Shown here one piece after another: positions 12,001-22,928 of a stretch of 64,000 nucleotides of DNA. The stretch's first letter is position 1; every line of letters starts with the position of its first letter. Source of the DNA: Lepidodermella squamata (Eukaryota > Gastrotricha); NCBI GenBank assembly GCA_047495785.1, contig JBLDXI010000033.1, forward strand, positions 434,001 to 498,000, read 5' to 3'. Position numbers and translations under genes: made by a program. The notes beneath the pieces are model-generated. The model did not search any database and was not told the origin of the DNA. It saw nothing but the letters and a program-made list of their open reading frames with translations.

Positions 12001-15000
12001 ATGCAACAACGTTACCCGGCGCGTTCGGTTTGATAGCTCTCAGTTATAGTAAATATATTCGCTGAGAAATCTCCCGTTTCAGACGAATATTTCTGGCTTA
12101 TCGATTCCAGGGAGAGGCACCTCAGGCTTCCCCTCTACCAAACAGGAGCACAAAATCTGGACTTGGGGTTCTATTACAGCTTGGATTCAAGCGGAAACTG
12201 TTTATTTATTGATGGCGGCACTCTAAGATGGGACTTTACCAATTGCTACCGGAGCTTCGGAGGCATTAGAGAATTATCACCCCTCATAAGGAAACAAACT
12301 ACGCGAGGTTGTCCAGAAGGCTGGGTCTACTTTCAAGGCAGCTGCTATCGGACAACGTTGCCTTACACTTCAACAAGTAAATCTTAAACGCGAATTTATT
12401 TCTCCCCGATTTAATGGTTTTAATTAATTTAGTAACACCGCTCAACTTCTATGCGGCTGTGTACAAATGTCATAGAGATGGTCTCAATCTATGGAAAACT
12501 GGTAGCGTTTGGCCGATAAGCATAAACACCGAGGAGGAAATGTTGTTCGCGCGAAACTATCGATCTAGAGTCGGGCAACGTCTGAGACAAACCGGCCAAG
12601 CGTGTCATTATTGGACCCCTTGCCGCAGCCTTGTTGCGAATTGGCGACAGGGCAGAGACTGGACGGTGTTGCCAACGAGCAACTACTTTCTCAGCTCCTT
12701 CTCTAGTCCAGGCGATTACAGTAAGTTGACGATTGAGAATGTGCTGATTTTCTCAAGCATGATGTTTAAGATTATCGAATTTGGCCAATGGATGGGAAAT
12801 CTTTATCTCCGATTCTTTCTGTCGGCCAATACGCAAATCCGATGCGTAACTCATCGGAAAGGTTTCTTGGCATTGGTCAAGATGGAATGCTAACCTCCTT
12901 TCCTGGAACCAGCTCGAATCAATCTCTTATGATGGGTTCTTTGCTATGTGAAACTCAGCCATTCGTACCGTGCACGAAGCCATGCCCTGATGATTGGATT
13001 GTCTATGGAGACGAGTGTTTCACGATATCGACAGAGGAAGCAGCGGGCTCTTGGCAAGCAGCCCTTGATTATTGTTATTCTCAGGGCGGCTATCTTGCCC
13101 ACATTGAGACTATCTCAGAGAATCAATTCTACGCAGGGGTGATTTCGGAAATCGGCGGCAGGTTCTGGATCGCTATGAATACTCGAATGGTACGGTGTCC
13201 ATCCGAGTACTTTTATCATTCACAAGTCAATAAGTGCTACAGCATCCGACCTCCTGCATCATACTACTCGATTGATGCGCAAATTTATTGCAAAGATTTG
13301 CAGAATGGGTTTCCACCGAAAGAAGCCACTGTAGATGAGGTCCAGTTTCTTTCGAATATTAGCCTAATGCTGTCTCAATCGGGCGGTGGCGTAATTCTTG
13401 GTCTCTACACGTCATATCAAGTAGCGATCGACCCTAGATGTAAGCCAGCCAGTTTAGCTTATATAATTACCGCACAGTGATAAATTGTTTTGCCAGCGAA
13501 AAATTCTAGCAGTTTTATACGCTGGTACGACGGAACCCCTTTTGATCCTACTTCGGCAACTAATAAGTGGCAGAGAAGCAGCGCATTCACAATCTCGGAT
13601 GGTTTCGTATTACGATCAACCGGCGGAGTATGGTCAGTTGAAAGTCGCGACTACAGGACATCCGCTGCTTATATTTGCGAAGCTGAGCCAGTAGTGGAAC
13701 CCGATGTAACCGTATGGAGATCAGCTATACAATCATGTATGTATGACGCAATTTTTCAATTGAACTTTTGAAGTGTAGTTCGTCAATCCTATAGATATAT
13801 CATGCCCTCTGGATTACATACCTGTCAGTGGGCGATGCTTCAAAATTACCGCCCTCTCTGGAGATATGTCCACTTTGATTAAGCAATGTGGTGACACGAC
13901 GAACTTCATGAGAATCGACACAGATCAACAGGCTGACTACATCTTTTCGTACTTCAGCTGGAATTCAGCGAATATAGCGATGCCTGGTGCTGTTTATCCT
14001 TATAAAATTTGGACGACTCTTCTACTGTCGAATGCACTTACCGCCTGGCCACCTTACGCCATTAATTCAACTTTCGATGGCGGGAGCCCGATGGCTCAGT
14101 TCTCGCTGGGTTAGATTTGCTTTTCAAATCCATATTATACTTGAACAAATAACTGTTTTCAGAGCATTTTGTTTGGGAAGAGGACGGAACCTCTCCTGAC
14201 GCCGCATCATTTTTCGGAAAAATTATTCTAGCAGGTCTTACTGTAATAATAACCCCTACTAGTCCGCCCAGCCCCGGTGCTAGAGTTCTGCTGAGCTACA
14301 ACAAAGCCACCGGCCGGTGGTTGTTCACCGTAAGCTCAACGTCACAAACCGCAACATCAAACCTGGCCTGCTCGGTTGATGCCGAATCGATACCAGATAG
14401 TAAGTGTTTCAGAATCTAACAGTCCTAACCTTTTGTTTTGTTTCATGTAACTACAGTCGAATCTCGCATGACACGCCCACACTGGTTTTACACCGATCAA
14501 TTCGCGAGGAAAGCTGGGCTGTATTCCAATCTCGGCACGTCAAAAGTTGGAAGTCTCACGCCTAATTTGTGCTATGGTATTGAAGCGAAGGATGGCATGT
14601 GGTACCCTGATACCTGCTCGAAGCAGCAGTTCTTCCTCTGCGAGCGCCCAATGAGTCCTGGATGCGGCCGGGTTGCGACTGATAACGCGGATCCCCTCTT
14701 ACTTACTAGATGCTCAGCTCTACCGCTATTCTACAACGGTTATGAAATCGAAGGAGTCCCCAGTTGGTCGAATATTTCTTTACCCAACAATTCATACGCA
14801 AGTAAAGGATTTCAAATGTTCTTAATTAAGGCTAATAATTTCTCGCTAGATGGAACCACCTTAAAAATTCGATGCCCATCAAAATATCGATTTTATGATA
14901 TGGCTGATTTCAAAAATACGACATGTCAAAATTCTGGCTGGACCGCTCTGCCGCAATGCGTCGAAAGTGAATAGGATTGCGCATCTTTTGACTTCACCTT

Positions 15001-18000
15001 GATTTTGAGAAATTTACTAGATTTATGCCCTGTGTTGGATGAAATGAACACCTTTCAACTCACGGCTTGCAATGGAAGCGGCGTTGCTTATCAATATGCC
15101 TGTACATCTCCTATATCGCCGCTTTTCGCCCTCCCAAATGCCACTAGAGCACCCAAACCGATGACATACAGTTAATTACAAGATTATTTCATGATGGCAG
15201 TGAAAATTAGTGTTTTTCAGTCCCGTTATGCCCTTTACCATCTCCTAATCTCCAGTCCAAGTACAAGATGTCATTTTTGTGTCGCGATACGACAACGTTT
15301 TACCCTGGTAAGTTGCCATTCTCGCCGGCATTTATCATCAAAATTTCTGAAATTTTTCTAGGCAATGTGGCTACAATCGAATGTGAATCACCAACGGCTG
15401 TTTTCTTGAGTAACGGCCTTTCGACCAAAACAATAAATTGCCAATCCGATAGCACATGGGCCGGCATTGATAGGTGCGTTGAAGGCTGCACTCTTACGTC
15501 ACTCGCGAATACTACAAACTGTGGGCAAGGAACTGTTGAGCTGGGAGGCTGGTGTTACTCGTATGCCGTAAATTCCTCCTCGAGCTCAGGGTTAAATTTC
15601 TCCGATTCTAACCTTCTGATGACAAAGGGAGCGAAATTAGCTGAGATATTTGATTCAACATCGCTGAACGCGATTGGTGATGCTTTGGAACTAACTTCCC
15701 CTCCAGCAATTGCTGCGTCCAAATTCTTCTGGCTAGGGGCGCGGTTTGACGAAAGCAAAGTCGCTTTTGTTTGGCTGTCAACGAATAAGTCGATCGATAC
15801 CTCCCTTTGGCTGCCCGGTCAGCCCTCAATGAAAACAGCAACGGCATGTGTTGTATTGGACATTTCCCAAGTATTTCCAGGCTTAAGAACCGTGGATTGC
15901 GGTCGAACGTTGGCTGTGGCACTTTTCCAGTCCAAATCAACAGCTTACTACAGTAACATACCGCATTACGACTCGCTTTTCGCATTCTGGACCCTGAGTG
16001 GCAGATATGGCTACGTTGACCGAGGCCCTTTGGAAATCAGTTGGAATAGCTCGGCTAACTCAACATATGTTACTGAAACTCTACCTATGGAATTGTTCAA
16101 TTTTTCATCTACACTGAGTATCTTCTTCATCATAACTGACAATCAATTCATTGATTATACCAAGCGACCTGTCATGCAATTCGGCCCAAATTCGACGTTA
16201 ACGCTCAGCATCACGCCTTCAACAATTTCTTTCGAAATGTGGCACTACTTTTGGTACGAACCACAGAGCCTTGTAATGCTTTTAGATAACTACTTTCCAA
16301 CCACTATCGCATTCACATTCGATTATGAGACATCCATGGCTACGGGTTACGTGAATACTCGAATTCGGAACTACACAATTTTTGAGGCTATTCAAGTACC
16401 ACCTGTTATCAGCACGCCCTTGGAATTGACGGTGAATGACATGAATCCGCCCTCATTGGTCATCAAATGCTTGGCCATCTACAACAGAATTCTCAAGGAG
16501 AAAGACATGTTTCAACTCAGAGCAGTATGCCAAGACTACGCTAAAAGTAAGAATGTGATAAAATAGCTTTTCTCAATCAAATAGCCTTGATTCTAGATAC
16601 AGCGCTGATAGGCTTCACTGGTGTTTGTGGCAATGGGGTTATTGAAGTTGGAGAAACGTGCGACGACGGTAATCGAGAACCACTGGATGGATGCAGTGAT
16701 GCCTGCATGGTCGAAGAGAAAAATTGCTGCCCGCTCGGGTTCATTCTCTGGCGAAGCCGATGCTATTTCATATCAGAAATGTGATTCGATCTTTAGTTAC
16801 GCGTTTTGACATTATCGCTTGCTTTGTAGAGTTTCGAGCTTTGATAGAACAAACGCGATATGCATGAATGCAGTGAAAGGTGAGCCGACATCGCCCATTT
16901 TCCTCGAATCGGTTAGTGAGCTCGACGAAATTGGCGGCTTACTCTCGCCAAATCGGTATTACTCCACAGGCTTAATGCAGAATACCAGACCAGGTAAAAC
17001 TTGCAGAAACATCAGATTGAAGCTAGCAACAGTACTCCACCGATATATAGCCGTCGACAGTCTGGTTTCAGCTGGGTCAACAATGGGATATTGGGTCTAC
17101 TCAGAGAACAGAATTTTCGACCCAGACGTGAGTGGAAAAAACAGACATGGCTCATTTGTTGGGGGCATTCCGGAAATGATAACTGTACCTTGGTCGATGT
17201 CTGCTCGAGTGGCTTCGTTCTCGGCTTACAGTAAGCTATAGAAGGCGAATATTTCATCTCTGATCTGAAAATCCATTGTTTATCAGATTACCATGATTTG
17301 ACTGCATACCATGACGAGCTTTCGAATTTGGCGTGTCCATTCACGTTTTTCATCTACGGGAGGTTCGGCCAGATCACCAATTTACCATTCCAGAACGCAT
17401 ATCTGCCAAATACTGCGTGCTTTTTCGAAGTCGCGACTGAATCAATGTCTACCCCAGCTTCGTCCAACTACTCGACTGGCTACATGTTCTGCTATGACGC
17501 TGGAAATGGAACTTTCTACTTTCAACAATATAGCACTAGATCCGGTAGTGCTCTGTGGACACAGTATGGCAATAACGTCAGCTCGGTTCTGTGGTCGTTT
17601 CCTTCATCACAACCGATTGGCACGAGCTTCCTTTACAAGTGGATTGCTTTCGGCTTGACTTGCAACTCGACGCATGTTTCCGTTGTATCAAACAATGAAG
17701 TCCTTGCTTCGTTCAACGCCAGACTGAGTGGAAATTACATTTCAAATTTTGCGTTAAAGTTAGGTCGAGGCGTTAACGGTCCTATTGCATGCGCCGCACT
17801 TTATAGCGAATCCCTAGAGTTGGGCAAACGCAACAGCAGCCTTGCCGCTTTCCAAACAACCTGCGAACGGCTGGTTGTTGCCGGTTTGGACTCAGCCTGT
17901 GGAAATGGCGATAAAGACGGATTTGAGGAGTGTGATGACGGAAATCAAGTCGCGGGAGATGGCTGCTCAGATACTTGCCAAGTTGAAGGTCATTCCATGT

Positions 18001-21000
18001 TGAATTTCCCATTCGCTCGCAACATTTTGGGTTTCTGGCCGCTCACAAGGCAATACAAGCTGGAGGACATCGGCTATCAGAGAACAGTTGGAGAGTTGGC
18101 AGCTGGGAATCTAACTTATAGCTACTTTTTGCTCAAAAAAACTGCTGCAATGGCTCAGCGCGACACTCTGAATGCGGAAACGGCTCAGTTTTCACCGCTC
18201 ACAAGGTATTAAAGAGAAAATTTCTCACGCAAGTATAAATATGTTTCTACTATTTCAGAGTTAAGCTCGTACCTTCAGCTAAATGGCCAGCGTTTGATAT
18301 TTCCCTCAATCGATCCTTCAGTTTCGGATTCTATTGGGGTATACCACTGGCCGCCGATCCTATTAGACGGACTATGTACACATTTTTTCAGTATCAATAA
18401 TTGAATTAATTGAAACCTTCTACGTCATTAGAGCAACCATCGCTGGCTTAGTGGAAATTGGCTATTACATCATCAACGCAACTCAAGGCGGCAGTAATGC
18501 AAAGCGGGAACTTCATATGTTTGCTACACATCCTGATGGTTCCGAGAGTGATTATATAATGGATTACTATTATGCTAACTATCCCGTTCCACCACCAAGG
18601 TAATTTTTACTCTCATTTCGTATTTTCTTTTACTTTTATGGCCTATTTGTAGCTCGAGATTCTCTTTCTACACCTACGATGCTGCTTCGTCAAAAGTTGA
18701 GATATTTGGCCGCTACACCGTCTACGTTTCCAAGAACCTGGACCAATCAGCCCTACGGGATTCGAGATACCTCGCTCGCAACTTGCCGCGTGAACCTCTG
18801 AACTTGGGATGGAAAGGTGCAAACACCAGTGAACCGGGAATCAATGGAAGTATTGGATGCGCCTCCCTCTTTGACAGATCCTTCACTTTTGATGAATTCG
18901 GAGACATCATCAAGTTCTGCCGTCGCTTTAGTGGTACGAGTTACTAATGCTAGCTTTGTTCAAACATTTACCGTATTTTACAGCGTGTCCAGCTGACTTC
19001 GTGCCATATGGAAACTATTGCTACTTTTACGAACCGCAGACTGGTATTCAAAAATCTTATCCCGAGTTTTTCCGCTACTGCCGCCGCCTAGGAGGAAGCG
19101 TTGCGTTTCCAAGAAATGCAGCTCACGACGAATTCATCACCTTCATTTATCCTCCTTTAATTTCGACCCAAAAATATTATAATAAGGGTTTCATCTATAT
19201 TGCAGGTATTGCGGCGCTTTTGAAAATATCAAATTTAGCTAGAATCTACTTTTCGCAGATACTCAACAGTTCTGGGTTGGTTGGGACTATTTTTACAGCT
19301 CGCGGAATTTCTCTGGGCTCTACGAAAACTTTATCAAACCTATGCCATATTACTATCAAAGTGCTGGATATCCACAATATGCCATTGCTGGCACGACAGA
19401 CCTGAACCGAAATCTTTCCTGGTTCTTTGTCCAGACAACTCTGAACTCGCCTTACATGGAGACTTTTTCATGCGAGACTGGTATTTATGGTTTGTTTAGC
19501 TAGGATTGAGCATAAACTAGATAAATATTAGGAGTATTCCAGCTCGACCAGCTTGTGGAGATGGACGGATGAGCTTTGGGGAAAGCTGCGATACGGATAG
19601 CCCTGGTTGTACATCTAATTGTACATTTTCTTGTAAGTTATTGCTAACAACGTTTAGCCTTAGTTTCAACGGTTTGTTTTCAGATCATCCGCATGTTTAC
19701 TTGAGAGAGTATGCCGTTGGCTTCTGGCCCCTGACCTTGCATTACCGAGCAGCAGATTTAACAGGGAACTACATGGGATACACTGTGAAAAACCCATCGG
19801 CGGCCTATCTTGTTGAGCACGGACCATTCCCTAGCTCAGCTACAAGGCCCTCGTCCTATTACTTCAACGCCTCAACTGGCTTGCCGTATGAAACTGAAAG
19901 AGATGGCGACTTAAATTTCGCTCAGTTCAGCGTATCATTTTTTATTTATCGGGATTCCCCTAATGTCGCGCCATATTACTTGATTCGCATGCCGAACTTC
20001 GCGATAAGGATGTTGGATGCGAACACTCTGAATGTTGTAATTCCGAATGTTTTCAATGCCTCATTCGTCAAATGTCGATTTCCGAATTTTGTATGGTCCC
20101 ATTTCATCGTCACATATGATACTGAGCAAGTCATCGTTCTGGTCAACGGAACAGTTTGTGGTCAATCGAAAATTTCTGCGAATTTCACGTATTCCGTTGA
20201 CTTGAGCCGTATATTTGTTGGACAATTCAGGGGCTATTTGACGTGTATCTCTATTTATTCGTCGGTTTTGACGTCTGAAAACGTCGGACCTATCCAAACC
20301 GCCTGTCGAAATGTAGCGACTACACGAGCTAACGGTTGGCACATTTTTGGGTTTTGAATTAAAAAACTTGACTTTTCTACTATTGCTTCTAGTTGCTTTT
20401 GGAGATTGGGCGTGGCTGAGTAAAGGCTCATTGTCGATTCCTTACCAACTTACACCTGGTGCTTGGGACGGTGACTCTTCAGCTCTGAAACTTGACAACG
20501 AGACAGCGACGATAACGATGTCGTCCTCAACTTTACTGACGAGACTCTCGACTGCGATTATTTTTGGATCGTCACGCTTTATTTGCAAGACAGATAACAA
20601 TTGCCTTAGACCATGCTCAGCTGGTGCGTGTGAGAATCCCGGTACGCCATGTCGGATCACTAACAGTGGTTTATCCTACCATGAGCCTACTAAGAGTCCG
20701 CAATACACTGAAAACGATACTGTGACAGTGGATTGCCCCGATGCAACGAATGTTCCGGACCAGAAAGTTAGATATCAATCGTCTCTAGTCTGCTCGAATG
20801 GAACCTGGTCGTCTGCGGTTTGTCCGATTGTAGATCAAAAACTCTACACAAACTTGCCATGGCTTTATAACGTCCCTAGTCAATCAGCAAACTTCAGTTG
20901 TAGACAGGGCTTTATCGCTAATTCCACAGGATATAGCTCGATGTGTTCGGATGTTGGAACGTGGACCAACCCTATACCTAAATGCATAAGTAAGACGCAA

Positions 21001-22418
21001 ACTCAATTACAATGATTTCAGCTTAAACACTCGATTTTTAAGGGAAGCCTTGCCCTATCCCAAGCGCCAATAGGTACTCTGTTACTCCAAATGTCGCACC
21101 CATCAATGACTCAGCGATTCCAAGATATCCAAATTATTTGAGTACAATGAAGCTATCATGTGGTAAGTTGGAACTTTTGGCCGAAAGATCAAATGAAAAT
21201 TATGATTTTTGAAGCTACTGGATATGAAGTAGCATACGGCAGTGAGGACAAAGAAACTATTCGGTATTGTGTCTACGATGCTGCAAGTTCCAGCAGCACC
21301 TGGAAACCTGATATCTTCATCTGCAAAAGTAAGATACTGACCTTATTGATTGCTTTTTGTATTTCCGGACTTCCATAGTCAAAAGCTGCGGGTCTTTCCC
21401 GAATGTTACGAACGCCATTCATAATGGAACAGTTAGAACTTATGGGAGCTATGTCGGCTACCGATGTAACCTGGGCTATGAGCTGAGTACGGATTCTTTC
21501 TGGCTCGGATACGAACAAAGCATTAAATGCAGCTCCGAAGCTCAATGGATTCTGTCGGGAAACGAAGATCCTAATGACCCAAGAGCCCCGGAGAAATGCA
21601 GCCTCAGTTTGTACTACAAAGGCTGTTACAAGATCGATCCAGCCAAGGACATTATGGAAGGATATAAAATCAAAACGTTGACTGGGATGTATCAAAACGG
21701 ATCGTACGCCTTGAACCCGTTTTCAATTGCTAATATCTCTCGAATGGCGATTGACCCGCTGCGCCTTTGCAGGGAGGCTTGCATGGAAAAGGAAGCTTTA
21801 TATTGCGGTTTAGCAGACAAATATTGCTTTTGCCTGAACAAGCTGCCAACGACTGACTTGAAATTGGCAGACGAAAAGTGCGCGGATGATTGCATCGATG
21901 AATCTGGAGCCGCGCACTCTGAGGGAAGGCAATATTGCGGGAGTAAAGACCCTGATGGCGAGCTGGTTATTGCTTCTGTTTACCTGACGAGCATTGGCTG
22001 CTTCAGACCCGATCGATTGGTACCAGTCTTTCTTGAAAATGCGTGGCATAGCCTTGCGGCCTACACCAATGAAAGTTTACCGTATTGGCCATACCAAACG
22101 TTGACCTTCCTGTTCTGCCCCAATCGAACGGTGCGATAAACTCTGACTTCAATTCACTTAACTATATGCTGCTTGAATTTTAGGTCATTCCTTTCACTCA
22201 ACAACGATTTTTCGAGATAAAATGTGGTCTAGCTGGACGGTGGTTCATCCCACCGTTTGAGTGCGATGGTAAGTTATATTCATTTGAACAGGGGGCCTAT
22301 AATATCCAAGATACAAGCCTAACATCAATATCAATATTCAGTGAAAATGCTTGCTTGTCTTGCGTTTACGCTTTATTTTGCAATTATTATTTATTGGATT
22401 CCACTTGAGTTGAGTTGA
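9056..22418 (+). CDS. Giant mosaic FReD/CTLD/CCP/LamG/WSC surface protein, 35 exons
   Basis: A 35-exon gene for about 3,850 aa, traced by splice sites with every junction keeping frame. Exon 1 is 9056-9116 (signal peptide MAKTLYSLLIWLVLIADV). Then: 9168-9599, 9650-9871, 9923-10174, 10252-10422, 10472-11244, 11293-11387, 11441-11778, 11830-12048, 12083-12376, 12433-12720, 12771-13439, 13497-13736, 13795-14109, 14163-14399, 14457-14966, 15021-15170, 15221-15307, 15362-16546, 16597-16780, 16830-17230, 17287-18205, 18259-18390, 18432-18599, 18653-18933, 18984-19205, 19259-19480, 19543-19632, 19684-20334, 20393-20989, 21043-21162, 21215-21328, 21379-22130, 22184-22268 and 22342-22418. 27 of 34 introns are phase 1. 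The last exon encodes a hydrophobic tail (LACLAFTLYFAIIIYW), either a membrane span or a GPI signal. The protein is presumably an extracellular adhesion, recognition or cuticle-associated molecule. Ligands are unknown. Individual splice sites were chosen by eye and some may be off. Confidence 0.85.
9168..9871 (+). other. Fibrinogen-like (FReD) domain of the mosaic protein
   Basis: Residues ~21-238. Diagnostic features are DCEQI, SGIYRVQP, FCAMDGFGGGWTVVFDRR, DFARTWQDYKDGFG and SFWLGNDQ, then SFATNDNSLSNC and GWWDGLC in the next exon. This matches the fibrinogen C-terminal fold used in ficolins and FREPs, which often bind sugars or acetyl groups. It is the first domain after the signal peptide. 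Confidence 0.85.
9923..14660 (+). other. C-type lectin domain block (about seven CTLDs)
   Basis: Residues ~239-1600. CTLD-like units start near 9970 (FAQQQC, FWTGYYN, LGYICEF), 11115 (CMSGWVEVLGRCY, LPFICDY), 12305 (GCPEGWVYFQGSCY), 12975 (CPDDWIVYGDECF), 13197 (CPSEYFYHSQVNKCY, AAYICEAEP) and 13804 (CPLDYIPVSGRCF, QFFLCERP). A degenerate unit lies at 11680-12290, and 10480-11100 is lectin-like but unassigned. The unit at 12975 ends at FWIAMNTRM and runs straight into the next CPSEYF unit, so it looks C-terminally truncated. No EPN or QPD sugar-specificity motif was seen, so calcium-dependent sugar binding is uncertain. Confidence 0.7.
14660..15490 (+). other. CCP/sushi-like modules (middle)
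   Basis: Cysteine-bearing segments with the CCP pattern, for example SLDGTTLKIRCPSKYRF ending SGWTALPQC (to about 14960), then exons 15021-15170 and 15221-15307, and NVATIECESP ending STWAGIDRC (to about 15478). CCP modules are about 60 residues with four cysteines; these are divergent. Confidence 0.55.
15487..20334 (+). other. LamG/ConA-like, CTLD and CGNG cysteine-rich repeat block
   Basis: A repeating assembly. CTLD at 15487-15960 (GGWCYSY, FFWLGARF). LamG-like units begin at about 15985 (FAFWTLSGRYG), 17082 (GYWVYSENRI, DVSGKNRHGSFVGG), 18028 (GFWPLTRQYK) and 19710 (GFWPLTLHYRAADLTG). Three DUF4215/CGNG repeats sit at 16626-16713 (CGNGVIEVGETCDDGN), ~17898-17985 (CGNGDKDGFEECDDGN) and 19552-19623 (CGDGRMSFGESCDTD). 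Partial or full CTLDs occur at 16730-16990 and 18984-19480 (CPADFVPYGNYCYFY, FWVGWDYFY). LamG folds bind glycans or matrix proteins; CGNG repeats are short disulphide knots. Confidence 0.7.
20640..22268 (+). other. CCP modules and WSC domain near the C-terminus
   Basis: CCP-like modules occur at about 20640-20990 (NDTVTVDC, CSNGTWSSAVC, ANFSCRQGF), 21043-21328, and 21387-21600 (CGSFPNVTNAIHNGTV, VGYRCNLGYEL). A WSC domain follows at about 21610-21955, with YYKGCY, CREACMEKEALYCGL, DKYCFC and the ADDC segment. WSC domains are putative carbohydrate binders also found in polycystin-1. A last half-CCP (FEIKCGLAGRWFIPPFEC) precedes the hydrophobic tail. Confidence 0.75.
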
Positions 22419-22928
22419 AGAAGCGAGAGCATGATGCCATCTCGAAGTATTCCACGAATCACACGTGAAGGATCGTAATGGTAAGTAAACATTTCTATTC
22501 CATCATGTGTATCTTGAACATCCGTTTGAGTGGTAGGTGTGAGTTTGCTTCTAGGTTGAGACATCATCCAAAAGATTCTTGGTATGCTCACGGTAAAAAT
22601 TTTGTTAATTGTTTTGGCAATATTTCCGAGAGTGGGGGCTGACCCAATGGACGATTTGAAGACCAAAAGAGCCATGGAGTTGCTAGAAAAATGTCAAAAA
22701 CTTTCACCGGAATCATACGCTCCTGATTGCCAGAATAGAAACGATAGAAAACGGTGCAACCCAACAACCTTGTCGATGGAATTCACTCCGAAGCTGTTCC
22801 ACGACATCAATGATCTTAGAGAAGCCTTCACTATTGCAGGTGTTTTAGCTATCAAGTGGAATATTCAATGTCCGAATTACACACAACCTGAGAATAATTT
22901 CATTATCAATTTACGAGATGGTGACTTC

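Noticed and set aside
9056-22418. Several neighbouring lectin genes instead of one
   Set aside because: No internal signal peptide survives splicing (the hydrophobic MGFELKNLTFLLLLL at 20347 lies in an intron), and all exon phases connect.
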